Positions 9,831 through 19,921 of a stretch of 64,000 nt of DNA are shown here, one piece after another; position 1 is the first letter of the stretch, and each line of letters starts with the position of its first letter. Under the pieces are notes generated by a model, which ran no database searches, was not told where the DNA came from, and saw only the letters and a list, made by a program, of their open reading frames with translations. This DNA is from JAZLIT01 sp045617525 (GTDB lineage Bacteria; Bacillota; Bacilli; Bacillales_A; Planococcaceae), in contig JAZLIT010000265.1 of the NCBI GenBank assembly GCA_045617525.1, positions 12,717 through 76,716 on the forward strand, read 5' to 3'. Position numbers and translations under genes: made by a program.

Positions 9831-11132
9831 TTACGCCTCCATTAATAAAAGTTCTGGCTCACTTAATAAACGTTTTAAAAGATTTAAAGCGTTTTGAGCC
9901 GCTGCTCCATCGATCATACGATGGTCAAAGCTCATTGATAATGCTAACACAGGTGCCGCTACAATTTCACCATTTTTTATTACCGGTTTCTCTGAAATAC
10001 GCCCAATTCCTAAAATTGCAACCTCAGGATGGTTAATTACAGGTGTAAACCATTGTCCTCCAGCAGAACCGATATTCGTGATAGACATTGATGCACCTTT
10101 CATTTCTTGGGGAGCTAATTTGCCATCACGCGCTTTTGTAGCTAATTCGTTAATTTCGTTGGATATTGCAAATACACTTTTACGATCTGCATGCTTAATT
10201 ACTGGCACTAATAAACCACGGTCGGTATCTGCAGCGATTCCAACATTAAAGTAATGCTTTTGAATAATTTCTTGCGTTGCATCATCTAATGAACGGTTAA
10301 ATTCAGGGAATTCGCGTAGCATTGCCACTAACGCTTTCACTACATAAGGTAAGTACGTTAACTTCACGCCTTTTTCTGCTGCAATATCCTTGAATTTTTT
10401 ACGGTGAGCTACTAGTGCAGTAACATCAACTTCATCCATTAGTGTCACGTGCGGAGCAGTTTGCTTCGAATGTACCATCGCTTTTGCAATCGCCTTTCGA
10501 ATCGGCGACATTTTTTCACGTGTTTCCGGGAATTCCCCTTCAAGTGAAATCGGAATCGGCTGTGCTACAGTCGCTTCAGTCGCTACTTCAGCTTGCTGAA
10601 CAACTTCGACGACTTCCTTGCCACCCGCCATAAACGTTTCAACATCTTCTTTTAAAATACGGCCATTTTTGCCTGTGCCCGTCACTTGTTGAATAGTCAC
10701 ATTATGTTCACGTGCGTATTTACGAACAGATGGCATTGCAATAATGCGTTTTGAAATATCCACAGGCGTTTCATCTAGAGCTGGCGTTTCTTCTGCCACA
10801 GCTTCTACTACTCCCCTTTCCGCCGTAGCTTGCACTTGTGCTTCTGTTTTTGCTTCATGGTGATCATCACCTTTTAATTTCACATCTTCATAACCCGGTG
10901 CATCAAATGTAATTAATGCATCACCTACTACCGATACCACGCCTTCTTCTACAAGTACTTCTAGGACTGTACCTTCAACTGGAGAAGGAATTTCCACTAC
11001 TGCTTTATCATTTTGTACTTCACATAAAATATCGTCTTCTTTTACTGTATCGCCTGCTTTAACAAACCACTTTACGATTTCACCTTCATGAATACCTTCG
11101 CCAATATCTGGCAAACGGAAAGTAAATGCCAT
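9831..11132 (-). CDS. pdhC: Pyruvate dehydrogenase E2, dihydrolipoamide acetyltransferase
   Basis: Core of the pyruvate dehydrogenase complex; transfers acetyl from lipoyl to CoA. One lipoyl domain at residues 1-77 with the lipoylated K43 in NDKAVVEIP, a linker rich in Ala/Glu/Val, an E3/E1-binding domain near residues 134-170 ([26 protein letters not shown]), and the catalytic CoA acyltransferase domain ending in DHRMIDG with H404. Length 433 residues, one lipoyl domain as in B. subtilis. Eighteen bases separate it from pdhB. Confidence 0.97.
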   Translation of the reverse strand: MAFTFRLPDIGEGIHEGEIVKWFVKAGDTVKEDDILCEVQNDKAVVEIPSPVEGTVLEVLVEEGVVSVVGDALITFDAPGYEDVKLKGDDHHEAKTEAQVQATAERGVVEAVAEETPALDETPVDISKRIIAMPSVRKYAREHNVTIQQVTGTGKNGRILKEDVETFMAGGKEVVEVVQQAEVATEATVAQPIPISLEGEFPETREKMSPIRKAIAKAMVHSKQTAPHVTLMDEVDVTALVAHRKKFKDIAAEKGVKLTYLPYVVKALVAMLREFPEFNRSLDDATQEIIQKHYFNVGIAADTDRGLLVPVIKHADRKSVFAISNEINELATKARDGKLAPQEMKGASMSITNIGSAGGQWFTPVINHPEVAILGIGRISEKPVIKNGEIVAAPVLALSMSFDHRMIDGAAAQNALNLLKRLLSEPELLLMEA

Positions 11133-11150
11133 TTATCTCACCCTCTGTCC

Positions 11151-12128
11151 TTAGAATGTTAAAACTTTCTTCGCCGTTTCAATTACATCTTTATATGTCG
11201 GTAACCATACACCTTCAGCTTGCGGGAATGAGTATATTGTATCTGGAGCTGCCACACGTAATACAGGTGCTTCTAAACTTAATATTGCACGTTCTGTAAT
11301 TTCAGCTACAACTGTTGCCGCGATACCTGCTTGTTTTTGAGCTTCTTGAACAACGATTGCACGACCTGTTTTCTCAACAGAAGCAATAATTGTCTCAATA
11401 TCAAGTGGTTGAATTGTACGTAAATCAATTACCTCAACAGAGTACCCTTCTTTTTCAAGCTCCTCTGCAGCCTTTAATGATTCATGTACCATTAAACCGT
11501 AAGTAATAATTGATAAATCTTTCCCTTCACGTTTAACAGCTGCCTTGCCAATCTCAATTGTATAAGACTCTTCAGGTACTTCTTCACGGAATGAACGATA
11601 TAATTTTAAATGCTCTAAGAAAATAACTGGATCATTATCACGAATCGATGCGATTAATAACCCTTTAGCATCGTATGGTGTTGAAGGAACAACTACTTTT
11701 AATCCTGGTGATTGAGTCATTAACCCTTCTAATGAATCCGAGTGCATTTCTGGCGTGTGAACTCCACCTCCAAATGGTGAACGAATTGTAACAGGTGCAT
11801 TATATGTGCCACCTGAACGATAACGTAAACGTGCTAATTGCCCACTAATTGAGTCCATAACCTCGAAAACGAAACCAAAAAATTGAATTTCAGGAATTGG
11901 ACGGTAGCCAGTTAACGCTAACCCTATCGCAAGACCACCGATACCTGATTCCGCTAATGGCGTATCAAATACACGTTCAACCCCAAATTCTTTTTGAAGG
12001 CCTTCAGTTGCACGGAAAACGCCTCCATTTACGCCAACATCTTCACCGAAAACAAGTACATTTTCATCATTTTTCATTTCGCAACGAAGTGCATCTGTAA
12101 TCGCTTGAATCATCGTCATTTGTGCCAT
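11151..12128 (-). CDS. pdhB: Pyruvate dehydrogenase E1 beta subunit
   Basis: Beta subunit of the thiamine-diphosphate-dependent E1 component that decarboxylates pyruvate. Recognised from [18 protein letters not shown], the [18 protein letters not shown] segment and [19 protein letters not shown]; the acidic residue in EDVG contacts the cofactor. Length 325 residues is typical. It starts two bases after the end of pdhA, with its ribosome site inside pdhA, indicating tight coupling to keep alpha and beta equimolar. Confidence 0.97.
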   Translation of the reverse strand: MAQMTMIQAITDALRCEMKNDENVLVFGEDVGVNGGVFRATEGLQKEFGVERVFDTPLAESGIGGLAIGLALTGYRPIPEIQFFGFVFEVMDSISGQLARLRYRSGGTYNAPVTIRSPFGGGVHTPEMHSDSLEGLMTQSPGLKVVVPSTPYDAKGLLIASIRDNDPVIFLEHLKLYRSFREEVPEESYTIEIGKAAVKREGKDLSIITYGLMVHESLKAAEELEKEGYSVEVIDLRTIQPLDIETIIASVEKTGRAIVVQEAQKQAGIAATVVAEITERAILSLEAPVLRVAAPDTIYSFPQAEGVWLPTYKDVIETAKKVLTF

Positions 12129-12130
12129 GC

Positions 12131-13563
<1,433 letters not shown>

Positions 13564-13591
13564 TTGCCCACTCGAAATTGTTATGTATACT
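13564..13591 (+). promoter_or_regulatory. Sigma-A promoter of def
   Basis: TTGCCC, 16 bases, TATACT, followed after about 20 bases by the GAGAGGA ribosome site of def. Confidence 0.65.
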
Positions 13592-13625
13592 TGTCTTATA
13601 TGCAGATAAAGAGAGGACGTTTTTA

Positions 13626-14180
13626 ATGATTTTAATGGACCAAATCATCCGTGAGGGGCATGAAGCACTTCGTACCCGTGCTGAGGAGGTGGCATTTCCT
13701 TTAACAGAACAAGATAAACAATTAGCGCACGATTTATTAGAATATATAATCAATAGTCAAGATGAAATACTCGCAGATAAATATGACTTACGCCCAGGTA
13801 TCGGATTAGCTGCCAACCAAGTGAATTCACTTAAAAGAATGTTTGCCCTTCATTTAGAAGATAGTAATGGAGATACATTTAGTTTCGTGGCGATTAACCC
13901 TAAAATCGTTAGCCATTCTGTAGAGCTAACATATTTATCAAATGGTGAGGGTTGCCTTTCGGTGGACCGCCCTGTTCACGGATATGTTCCACGCTATGCT
14001 CGCATTACAGTGAAATATTTTGATATAGAGGGCAATGAACAGAAACAACGCCTATCAGGATTACCTGCAATTGCGTTCCAACACGAGCTAGACCATTTAA
14101 ATGGCGTAATGTTCTTTGATCGAATTAATGAAAAGGAACCATTTGGTGAAATCGAAAATGGTTCACCATTCGAACGTTAA
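13626..14180 (+). CDS. def: Peptide deformylase
   Basis: Metalloenzyme removing the formyl group from nascent proteins. All three motifs are present: GIGLAANQ at residues 58-65 (Asn in place of the common Pro), EGCLSVD with metal-ligand C110, and QHELDHLNG with metal-ligand H153 and H157 and catalytic E154. The 184-residue length and the insertion LADKYDLRPG mark a type II (Gram-positive) deformylase, like B. subtilis DefB/YkrB. The ATG at 13626 follows GAGAGGACG; the upstream in-frame ATG at 13578 lies inside the promoter region and is rejected. Confidence 0.95.
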   Translation: MILMDQIIREGHEALRTRAEEVAFPLTEQDKQLAHDLLEYIINSQDEILADKYDLRPGIGLAANQVNSLKRMFALHLEDSNGDTFSFVAINPKIVSHSVELTYLSNGEGCLSVDRPVHGYVPRYARITVKYFDIEGNEQKQRLSGLPAIAFQHELDHLNGVMFFDRINEKEPFGEIENGSPFER

Positions 14181-14189
14181 CAACAACTC

Positions 14190-14234
14190 GAAAAAGCTAT
14201 TTAATCGCAAAACGGCGGCTAAATAGCTTTTTCA
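14190..14234. terminator. Bidirectional terminator between def and the HAD gene
   Basis: Stem AAAAAGCTATTTA/TAAATAGCTTTTT between converging genes. Confidence 0.8.
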
Positions 14235-14236
14235 TT

Positions 14237-15007
14237 TCAAATTAATTTTAATTGTTTCATTGCATTCATTAATCCATCTTGATCCACATGCTCTGTTACC
14301 ATCGAGGCAACCTCTTTTGCTGCAAGATGACCATTTCCCATCGCTACACTTGCAGGCACATACGATAACATCTCCACATCATTTAAGCCATCACCAAATG
14401 CAACTACCTTATCTAACTCGATATCAGCAGCAGCCATTATTTTTTGAATACCGCGGGCTTTTGAACCCCCTTTTGGAAGAAGGTCACATGAATATGGATG
14501 CCATCTGACAATTTGCAAATCAGGAAATTCTTTTCGGTAACTTTGCTCACCTTGTTCATTCGTAAAAATGAGTGTTTGGTAAACCGGATTCTTTATGTAA
14601 TAATGTTCATCAATTTTAGGATAGGGATATTTCAATGTAGCTAAACTTTCTTCAACTGCAAAATTCCCCGATGCCGATGCAATCATTTGCAAGTCATCTA
14701 GAAAAACAACTGCCTCATTTCGGCTAACGCCAAAATCTATCACTCGTTTCAATGTTTCCTGGCTCACACCATCTGTAAAAATGACTTCCCCTTTATACAC
14801 GACATATTGTCCATTGAATGCTACATATGTATCAATCGCTAACTCATTTAATATCTCTTCAATCATAAATGGCGCTCGCCCTGTCGCAATTGCAAGTTCA
14901 TGCCCATTTCTTCGAGCAGTTAACAGCGCTTCCTTTGCCGATTTTGGTATTACTTTGTCGTTATTGTATAAAGTCCCGTCTACATCAAAAAATAAAATTT
15001 TTCCCAC
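14237..15007 (-). CDS. ykrA: HAD-superfamily phosphatase, Cof type (YkrA-like)
   Basis: A 256-residue haloacid dehalogenase phosphatase with a C2B cap. Motif I is FFDVDGTLYNN at the N terminus (nucleophile and acid Asp), motif II is ATGRAP, motif III is the lysine in KGGSKARGI and motif IV is GDGLNDVEM. Substrates are probably small phosphorylated metabolites; not predictable. The annotated-length frame runs back to 15139, but that overlaps the oppositely oriented peptide gene; GTG at 15007, eight bases after AAAGAGG, gives MGKILFFDVDG and is preferred. YkrA lies in the same neighbourhood in B. subtilis. Confidence 0.88.
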   Translation of the reverse strand: MGKILFFDVDGTLYNNDKVIPKSAKEALLTARRNGHELAIATGRAPFMIEEILNELAIDTYVAFNGQYVVYKGEVIFTDGVSQETLKRVIDFGVSRNEAVVFLDDLQMIASASGNFAVEESLATLKYPYPKIDEHYYIKNPVYQTLIFTNEQGEQSYRKEFPDLQIVRWHPYSCDLLPKGGSKARGIQKIMAAADIELDKVVAFGDGLNDVEMLSYVPASVAMGNGHLAAKEVASMVTEHVDQDGLMNAMKQLKLI

Positions 15008-15040
15008 ACCATATACCTCTTTCACTACGTCGCCTATGAC

Positions 15041-15069
15041 TTTACTTTTTTCTGAAAATTCTATATAAT
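15041..15069 (+). promoter_or_regulatory. Sigma-A promoter of the 23-residue peptide gene
   Basis: TTTACT, 17 bases, TATAAT. The start site would be near 15076, giving a very short leader before AAGGAG at 15078. Confidence 0.7.
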
Positions 15070-15092
15070 AATTAAACAAGGAGCGATGACCT

Positions 15093-15164
15093 ATGTTAAA
15101 ACGCCTCAAAAAAAAATTGTTGAAACAGTTGAAAGGCATCCTCGGAAAAAAAACAATTGCCTAG
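15093..15164 (+). CDS. 23-residue lysine/leucine-rich amphipathic peptide
   Basis: ATG TTA AAA CGC opens a 24-codon frame ending in TAG at 15162. The product begins MLKRLKKKLLKQLKG and ends ILGKKTIA: ten basic residues, no acidic ones, with Leu/Ile every three to four positions, so it should form a cationic amphipathic helix. An AAGGAG ribosome site ends eight bases before the ATG, a TTTACT-17-TATAAT promoter lies just upstream and a hairpin terminator starts at the stop codon, so the unit looks complete. It is divergent from the HAD gene. I do not recognise the peptide. It could be membrane-active, ribosome- or RNA-binding, or a small regulator. Confidence 0.65.
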   Translation: MLKRLKKKLLKQLKGILGKKTIA

Positions 15165-15195
15165 CCCTTCATAATTTGAAGGGCTTTTCTTTATT
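15163..15195 (+). terminator. Terminator of the peptide gene
   Basis: AGCCCTTCA/TGAAGGGCT stem with loop TAATT and a T-rich tail, starting at the peptide stop codon. Confidence 0.8.
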
Positions 15196-15277
15196 TTAAA
15201 GGTGTCGCATGATAATATAAAGGAAATGCATTTATTTCGTTCGTATTTTTATAACGGCCAAACTTTTGATAGTCAAT

Positions 15278-15314
15278 TGAAAGGCATTGTTGTTCAGACC
15301 ATCAATGCCTTTCA
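15278..15314 (+). promoter_or_regulatory. Perfect hairpin in front of rpoY-rnjA
   Basis: Twelve-base perfect stem TGAAAGGCATTG/CAATGCCTTTCA with a 13-base loop, followed by TTTAACC, about 60 bases before rpoY. It could be an attenuator, an RNase-sensitive leader element or a weak terminator. Confidence 0.5.
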
Positions 15315-15373
15315 TTTAACCTATAGATTTTTAAAATGCACTAATAATGTACGTATTTAAAGGAGAGTTATAA

Positions 15374-15583
15374 ATGATTTACAAAGTATACTACCAAGAA
15401 AAAGTTAATGAAATTCCAGTTCGCGAAAACACAAAAACAATCTATGTTGAAGCTAATCTAGAGCGAGAAGTTCGCGCCTATTTACAAGACCGCAACTACA
15501 ACATCGAGCTTATTCAACTTTTAGAGGGCAACTATTTAGATTACGAAAAAAATAGCCCAAATTTCCGTTTGGATAACGCTTAA
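15374..15583 (+). CDS. rpoY: RNA polymerase epsilon subunit
   Basis: A 69-residue protein of the YkzG/DUF1447 family, the small epsilon subunit found in Firmicute RNA polymerase. Recognised from MIYKVYYQEKVNEIPVRENT and YLQDRNYNIELIQLL; the family has a phage Gp2-like fold. AAAGGAGAG precedes the ATG. It ends six bases before rnjA, and this rpoY-rnjA pairing is standard across Bacillales, implying co-transcription. Confidence 0.93.
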   Translation: MIYKVYYQEKVNEIPVRENTKTIYVEANLEREVRAYLQDRNYNIELIQLLEGNYLDYEKNSPNFRLDNA

Positions 15584-15589
15584 TCGCTT

Positions 15590-17257
15590 ATGAAGTTTGT
15601 AAAGAACGATCAAGCAGCTGTTTTCGCACTTGGCGGACTGGGTGAAATCGGCAAAAATACTTATGGGATTCAATTCCAAGATGAGATTATTTTAATCGAT
15701 GCTGGTATTAAATTCCCTGAAGATGAATTACTAGGAATCGATTACGTTATTCCTGATTACACGTATTTAGTACGTAATGTAGATAAGATTAAAGGTTTAT
15801 TTATTACACATGGACACGAAGACCACATTGGTGGTATTCCTTATTTACTTAAGCAAATTAATATCCCTGTATACGGTGGGAAATTAGCTCTAGGTCTTCT
15901 ACGTAATAAACTAGAAGAGCACGGGCTACTTCGTCAAACAAAGATGATTGAGTTTAAAGAGGAAGATGTATTCAAATTCCGTAAAACCTCTGTCAGTTTC
16001 TACCGTACGACACACAGTATTCCAGACGCTTTTGGTGTTGTTGTGAAAACACCACCTGGTAACATCGTACATACAGGAGATTTCAAATTCGACTTCACTC
16101 CTGTTGGTGAACCTGCAAACATTACGAAAATGGCTGAAATCGGTCGTGACGGCGTACTATGCTTATTATCTGATAGTACGAATGCTGAAGTTCCTAACTT
16201 TACGATGTCTGAGCGTAAAGTCGGCGAAAGCATAGACGACATTTTCCGTAAAGTTGATGGACGTGTTATTTTTGCAACTTTTGCATCAAATATCCACCGT
16301 CTACAACAAGTAACGGATGCAGCTGCCGCTTTCGGTCGTAAAATTGCTGTATTTGGTCGTTCAATGGATAACGCAATTACGATTGGTCGCGAATTAGGCT
16401 TTATTACTGCACCTAAAGAAACATTTGTAGATGCACAAAGTATTAATCGTTTACCAGCGAATGAAGTATTAATTTTATGTACAGGTTCTCAAGGTGAGCC
16501 AATGGCAGCACTTTCTCGTATTGCTAACGGCACACATCGTCAAATTCAAATTCAGCCTGGTGACACAGTGGTATTCTCATCTTCACCAATTCCAGGTAAT
16601 ACGCTTAGCGTAAATAAAATCATCAACCTATTATTCCGTGCAGGCGCTGAAGTTATTCACGGCTCACTAAATAATATCCATACTTCTGGTCACGGTTCTC
16701 AAGAAGAGCAAAAATTAATGCTTCGTTTAATGAAACCTAAATTCTTTATGCCAATCCACGGTGAATACCGTGTATTAAAACGTCATACTGAATTAGCTGA
16801 AGCTTGTGATGTTCCACTTGAAAATTCATTCCTAATGGAAAACGGAGATGTTTTAGCACTTAGCGCAAACGAAGCTCATGTTGCTGGTCGCATTCCTTCT
16901 GGCGATATTTACATCGACGGAAATGGTATTGGTGACATCGGTAACATCGTATTACGTGATCGCCGCATTCTTTCAGAAGAAGGTCTTGTGATCGTTGTAG
17001 TAAGTGTTGATATGGAAAGAAATAAACTCGTTTCTGGTCCCGATATCATTTCACGTGGATTCGTCTACATGCGTGAATCAGGCATGATGATCAACGAAGC
17101 TCAAAAAATGCTTAACCATCATTTAAATGGGGCAATTGTAGATAAATCAACGCAATGGTCTGAACTTAAAAATGAAATTACAGACGTTCTAGGACCGTAT
17201 TTATACGAAAAAACTAAGCGTCGTCCAATGATTCTACCAATCATTATGGAAGTATAA
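15590..17257 (+). CDS. rnjA: Ribonuclease J1
   Basis: Metallo-beta-lactamase/beta-CASP nuclease with 5'-3' exonuclease and endonuclease activity, central to mRNA turnover. Zinc ligands H74, H76, D78 and H79 are in HGHEDH; further metal motifs are HTGDFKFD and the later [16 protein letters not shown] and HTSGHGS belong to the beta-CASP region. Length 555 residues fits RNase J1. The ATG follows the rpoY stop after six bases. A strong terminator follows. Confidence 0.97.
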   Translation: MKFVKNDQAAVFALGGLGEIGKNTYGIQFQDEIILIDAGIKFPEDELLGIDYVIPDYTYLVRNVDKIKGLFITHGHEDHIGGIPYLLKQINIPVYGGKLALGLLRNKLEEHGLLRQTKMIEFKEEDVFKFRKTSVSFYRTTHSIPDAFGVVVKTPPGNIVHTGDFKFDFTPVGEPANITKMAEIGRDGVLCLLSDSTNAEVPNFTMSERKVGESIDDIFRKVDGRVIFATFASNIHRLQQVTDAAAAFGRKIAVFGRSMDNAITIGRELGFITAPKETFVDAQSINRLPANEVLILCTGSQGEPMAALSRIANGTHRQIQIQPGDTVVFSSSPIPGNTLSVNKIINLLFRAGAEVIHGSLNNIHTSGHGSQEEQKLMLRLMKPKFFMPIHGEYRVLKRHTELAEACDVPLENSFLMENGDVLALSANEAHVAGRIPSGDIYIDGNGIGDIGNIVLRDRRILSEEGLVIVVVSVDMERNKLVSGPDIISRGFVYMRESGMMINEAQKMLNHHLNGAIVDKSTQWSELKNEITDVLGPYLYEKTKRRPMILPIIMEV

Positions 17258-17258
17258 A

Positions 17259-17302
17259 AAATAAGCCCACTCTTTCTAAAATTAGAAAGAGTGGGCTTTT
17301 TA
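17259..17302. terminator. Bidirectional terminator between rnjA and ktrC
   Basis: Stem AAGCCCACTCTTTCTAA and complement, with T run downstream of rnjA and A/T run on the other side. Confidence 0.9.
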
Positions 17303-17309
17303 ATAGTTA

Positions 17310-17969
17310 TTAACCTATTACCTTTTTAACAAAACGATTAATATCAACATCTGCGCCAATTACAATCAAGATATCTTCAAGCAGTATCTCTTCATTCGCA
17401 GCAAGCGAAACCATAATTTGTTCATTCCGTTTAATACCCACAATATTAATTCCATACTTCGCACGAATATCTAAATCTATAATCGTATTATTCGCAAGCT
17501 TTTCATTTACACGAATCTCAACGATTGAATGTTCATCGGATAACTCAAGATAATCCAACACATTACTAGAGATCATATTATTAGCAATACGTATGCCCAT
17601 ATCACGTTCTGGGTGTACCACGAAATCCGCACCAATTTTGCGCAGTACCTTTTCATGATAATCATTTTGAGCCTTAACCGTTATTTTCGGCACGCCTAGC
17701 TCTTTTAAAATTAGTGCAGTTAAGATGCTCGCCTGAATATTTTCGCCAATTGCTACAATCACATGTTCAAAATTCCATAGACCTAGCGACTTAATTACCG
17801 CCTCATCCGTTGTATCCGCCACAATTGCTTGTGTCGCAATATGTGAAAATTCATCTACACGGTCTTTTGAAGTATCAATAACCATCACATTGGCCCCTTG
17901 ATGAATTAATTCCTTTGCAATACTTCCTCCAAATCGACCTAATCCAATGACCACAAATTCCTTTTTCAT
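17310..17969 (-). CDS. ktrC: Potassium channel gating subunit KtrC (TrkA family)
   Basis: Cytoplasmic RCK regulator that assembles as an octameric ring under a Ktr membrane subunit. Residues 7-18 are VIGLGRFGGSIA, the nucleotide-binding glycine motif of RCK_N, with VIDTSKDRVDEF after it; the RCK_C domain begins near residue 135 (HSIVEIRVNEKLANNTI) and is the site where c-di-AMP binds in relatives. Length 219 residues. KtrC (YkqB) lies near rnjA in B. subtilis too. The partner membrane protein is probably KtrD at 46739. GGAGGAATGAC precedes the ATG. Confidence 0.92.
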   Translation of the reverse strand: MKKEFVVIGLGRFGGSIAKELIHQGANVMVIDTSKDRVDEFSHIATQAIVADTTDEAVIKSLGLWNFEHVIVAIGENIQASILTALILKELGVPKITVKAQNDYHEKVLRKIGADFVVHPERDMGIRIANNMISSNVLDYLELSDEHSIVEIRVNEKLANNTIIDLDIRAKYGINIVGIKRNEQIMVSLAANEEILLEDILIVIGADVDINRFVKKVIG

Positions 17970-18065
17970 GTCATTCCTCCAAGCACATACTTTCCTTCTA
18001 TTTTACCCTAAAATCTCCATAAAAAAAGGGAAATCGTGTATCCACAATTACCCAGAATAATTCTT

Positions 18066-18494
18066 TTATAATAACCGTTTTAATTGAAATTCAATAACAC
18101 GTATCCCGTTTTCTCCAGCGCCAATATTTCTAAGAATTCCATGTTGGTCGAATAAATAATACTTTGGCACAACGCGATTTTTAAATGCATCCGACAATTC
18201 TAGCCTGTGATCTGCATAAATTGGATACGCTAATTTACTTGTTTCTATAAATGAATACAACGGCTCAATTGCTAAATCCTTCTCAGACCTTGGCATATGA
18301 ACACCTAGTATAGTTAAGTTCTCTTCATATTGCCTATAAAACTGATTTAATTTTATTAGTAATGAATGACATTGATTACAACTGATTGACCAAAAAACAA
18401 CAAGGAAAGGCTTTTGATTAAATTTAGGAAGCGACTTATTCGTTAGCCATCGATCCTTATTTGGGAGTTTTGGGATTTGATCACCTATCTTCAA
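18066..18494 (-). CDS. ykuV: Thioredoxin-like protein YkuV
   Basis: Thiol-disulphide oxidoreductase with a TlpA-like thioredoxin fold. The active site is FWSISCNQCHS with C39 and C42; the cis-proline is in NRVVPKYYLF; VHMPRSEKDL matches the remembered YkuV sequence. No signal peptide is visible, so cytoplasmic. Length 142 residues. The start is TTG at 18494, eight bases after AGGAGG. It lies 36 bases downstream of ykuU and is probably its electron donor or co-transcribed partner. Confidence 0.88.
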   Translation of the reverse strand: MKIGDQIPKLPNKDRWLTNKSLPKFNQKPFLVVFWSISCNQCHSLLIKLNQFYRQYEENLTILGVHMPRSEKDLAIEPLYSFIETSKLAYPIYADHRLELSDAFKNRVVPKYYLFDQHGILRNIGAGENGIRVIEFQLKRLL

Positions 18495-18530
18495 TGATCA
18501 ACCTCCTATTTAAATTCATTAATGACCTAC

Positions 18531-19076
18531 TTAATAAAGAACATCATCACCAGGTCGCCAATCGGCCGGACATAACCCACCGGTTTGCAACGCTTGTAAT
18601 ACTCGCAATGTTTCATCTACATCACGCCCAATATTATTATGGAAGATTGTTGCGTATTGAAGCTCGCCCTCGGGACTAATAATAAATAGTCCACGTAGTG
18701 CTACCCCCTCTTCTTCTATTAATACACCATACTTCCTCGACACCTCATGGTTGGCATCACTGGCCAAAGGAAATAACAGATTTCCAACACCATTTTCATC
18801 ACGCGGTGTATGAATCCAAGCCAAATGAGCATAAACGCTATCAGTAGAAACAGCAAATACATGTGCATCTAATTCTTGAAACTCTTCAAATCGATCTGAT
18901 ACTGCAGTGACCTCAGTAGGACACACTTTAGTAAAATTCATTGGATAGAAAATAAGCACAGTCCATTTATCCGTATCTATATTTTGTTGCAATGATACTT
19001 CCTTAATTTCTTCATCTGGAAAAACTGCCAACATTTGAAATAGCGGGGCTTGCTTACCAACCATACAGTCCGTCAT
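18531..19076 (-). CDS. ykuU: Typical 2-Cys peroxiredoxin YkuU
   Basis: AhpC/TSA-family peroxidase reducing hydrogen peroxide and organic peroxides. Peroxidatic C52 is in NFTKVCPTEVTA and resolving C169 is in LQTGGLCPADW near the C terminus; IEEEGVALRGLFII and FHNNIGRDVDETLR match YkuU. The open frame extends 17 codons further, but ATG at 19076 has GAAGGATG upstream and gives MTDCMVGKQAP, aligned with the YkuU start. Length 181 residues. First gene of the ykuU-ykuV pair. Confidence 0.93.
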   Translation of the reverse strand: MTDCMVGKQAPLFQMLAVFPDEEIKEVSLQQNIDTDKWTVLIFYPMNFTKVCPTEVTAVSDRFEEFQELDAHVFAVSTDSVYAHLAWIHTPRDENGVGNLLFPLASDANHEVSRKYGVLIEEEGVALRGLFIISPEGELQYATIFHNNIGRDVDETLRVLQALQTGGLCPADWRPGDDVLY

Positions 19077-19246
19077 AACGGTTTCATCCTTCCCTATACC
19101 CACTAAGGAACCTGATAAATCAGACAATTACCTCGTAGTGTTTTAACATTTATTAAATAATTTAACAGCTATTCCCCACTTTTTTGTTCACTTTCCTCTA
19201 CTTTAGTAAATTAAATTTTTTTTTACATATTTCATAGCGAAAACTC

Positions 19247-19274
19247 TTGAAAGTGAGAGGATTTTCGGTATAAT
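19247..19274 (+). promoter_or_regulatory. Sigma-A promoter of the regulator-pot operon
   Basis: TTGAAA, 16 bases, TATAAT; start near 19281, so the repeated boxes at 19286-19347 fall in the early leader. Confidence 0.65.
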
Positions 19275-19285
19275 TAATTTGGCTT

Positions 19286-19347
19286 AAGTAAACTTAAAGT
19301 TTTGTATAAGTAAACTTTCATACAAGTAGTTTATAATAGGTAAACTA
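19286..19347 (+). promoter_or_regulatory. Repeated AAGTAAACTT boxes, probable operator
   Basis: AAGTAAACTT occurs at 19286-19295 and 19308-19317 (22 bp apart, two helical turns). AAGTAGTTTA at 19324 and AGGTAAACTA at 19338 look like degenerate or inverted copies. They lie between the promoter and the XRE regulator gene, which suggests autoregulation. Confidence 0.55.
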
Positions 19348-19363
19348 GGGGGGGGCGTATTTT

Positions 19364-19906
19364 TTGTTAATAGGCAATAAAATAAAAGCTTTACGATTAA
19401 AAAAAGGCCTCACACAAGAAGAACTTGGCGAACGAACGGATCTAACGAAAGGCTATATTTCACAACTAGAGAGGGATTTAAACTCCCCTTCAATAGAAAC
19501 TTTATTTTCAATTTTAGAAGTATTAGGCTCTAAACCGAAAGATTTTTTCGATGATGAATCCGATGTGGAAAAAATCGTCTTCACAAAAGATGACCAGAAA
19601 ATCTTTATCGATCAAGAAAAAAGTTATGAGCTTGAATGGCTCATTCCAACTTCTAATGAAAAAGAGATGGAACCTGTATTTCTAACATTACAGAAAAATG
19701 CAGCGTTTAAGTTATTCGAGCCCTCTTTATCCGAATCATTTATTTACGTTATAAATGGGCGAATTCGCGTAATGATTGGTACTGAAGAATATATAGCGAA
19801 TGAAGGCAGCGCCGTATACTACGAAGCCTCATCAAATCATCAAATTTTCAATGCTCATAACGGCATCACAAAGCTGCTTTTAGTGGCAACAGATTCTTAT
19901 TTATAA
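19364..19906 (+). CDS. XRE-family regulator with cupin domain (polyamine operon)
   Basis: A 180-residue transcription factor: helix-turn-helix at about residues 5-60 (ALRLKKGLTQEELGERTDL, then YISQLERDLNSPSIETL) and a C-terminal cupin at about 100-175 that should bind a small effector. It lies 15 bases before potA in the same orientation, so by context it senses polyamines and represses or activates its own operon, like PuuR-type proteins. The start is TTG at 19364, preceded by a G-rich ribosome site AGGGGGGGGC. Effector identity is inference. Confidence 0.88.
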   Translation: MLIGNKIKALRLKKGLTQEELGERTDLTKGYISQLERDLNSPSIETLFSILEVLGSKPKDFFDDESDVEKIVFTKDDQKIFIDQEKSYELEWLIPTSNEKEMEPVFLTLQKNAAFKLFEPSLSESFIYVINGRIRVMIGTEEYIANEGSAVYYEASSNHQIFNAHNGITKLLLVATDSYL

Positions 19907-19921
19907 TTAGGAGGCTAACCA

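Noticed and set aside
9592..9897. Long frames antisense to pdhC/pdhD and other genes
   Set aside because: Leucine-rich mirror images of real genes with no ribosome sites; shadows.
15226..15360. 45-codon frame in the rpoY leader
   Set aside because: The AAAGGA site lies directly against the ATG, the frame spans the perfect hairpin, and the peptide has no recognisable pattern.
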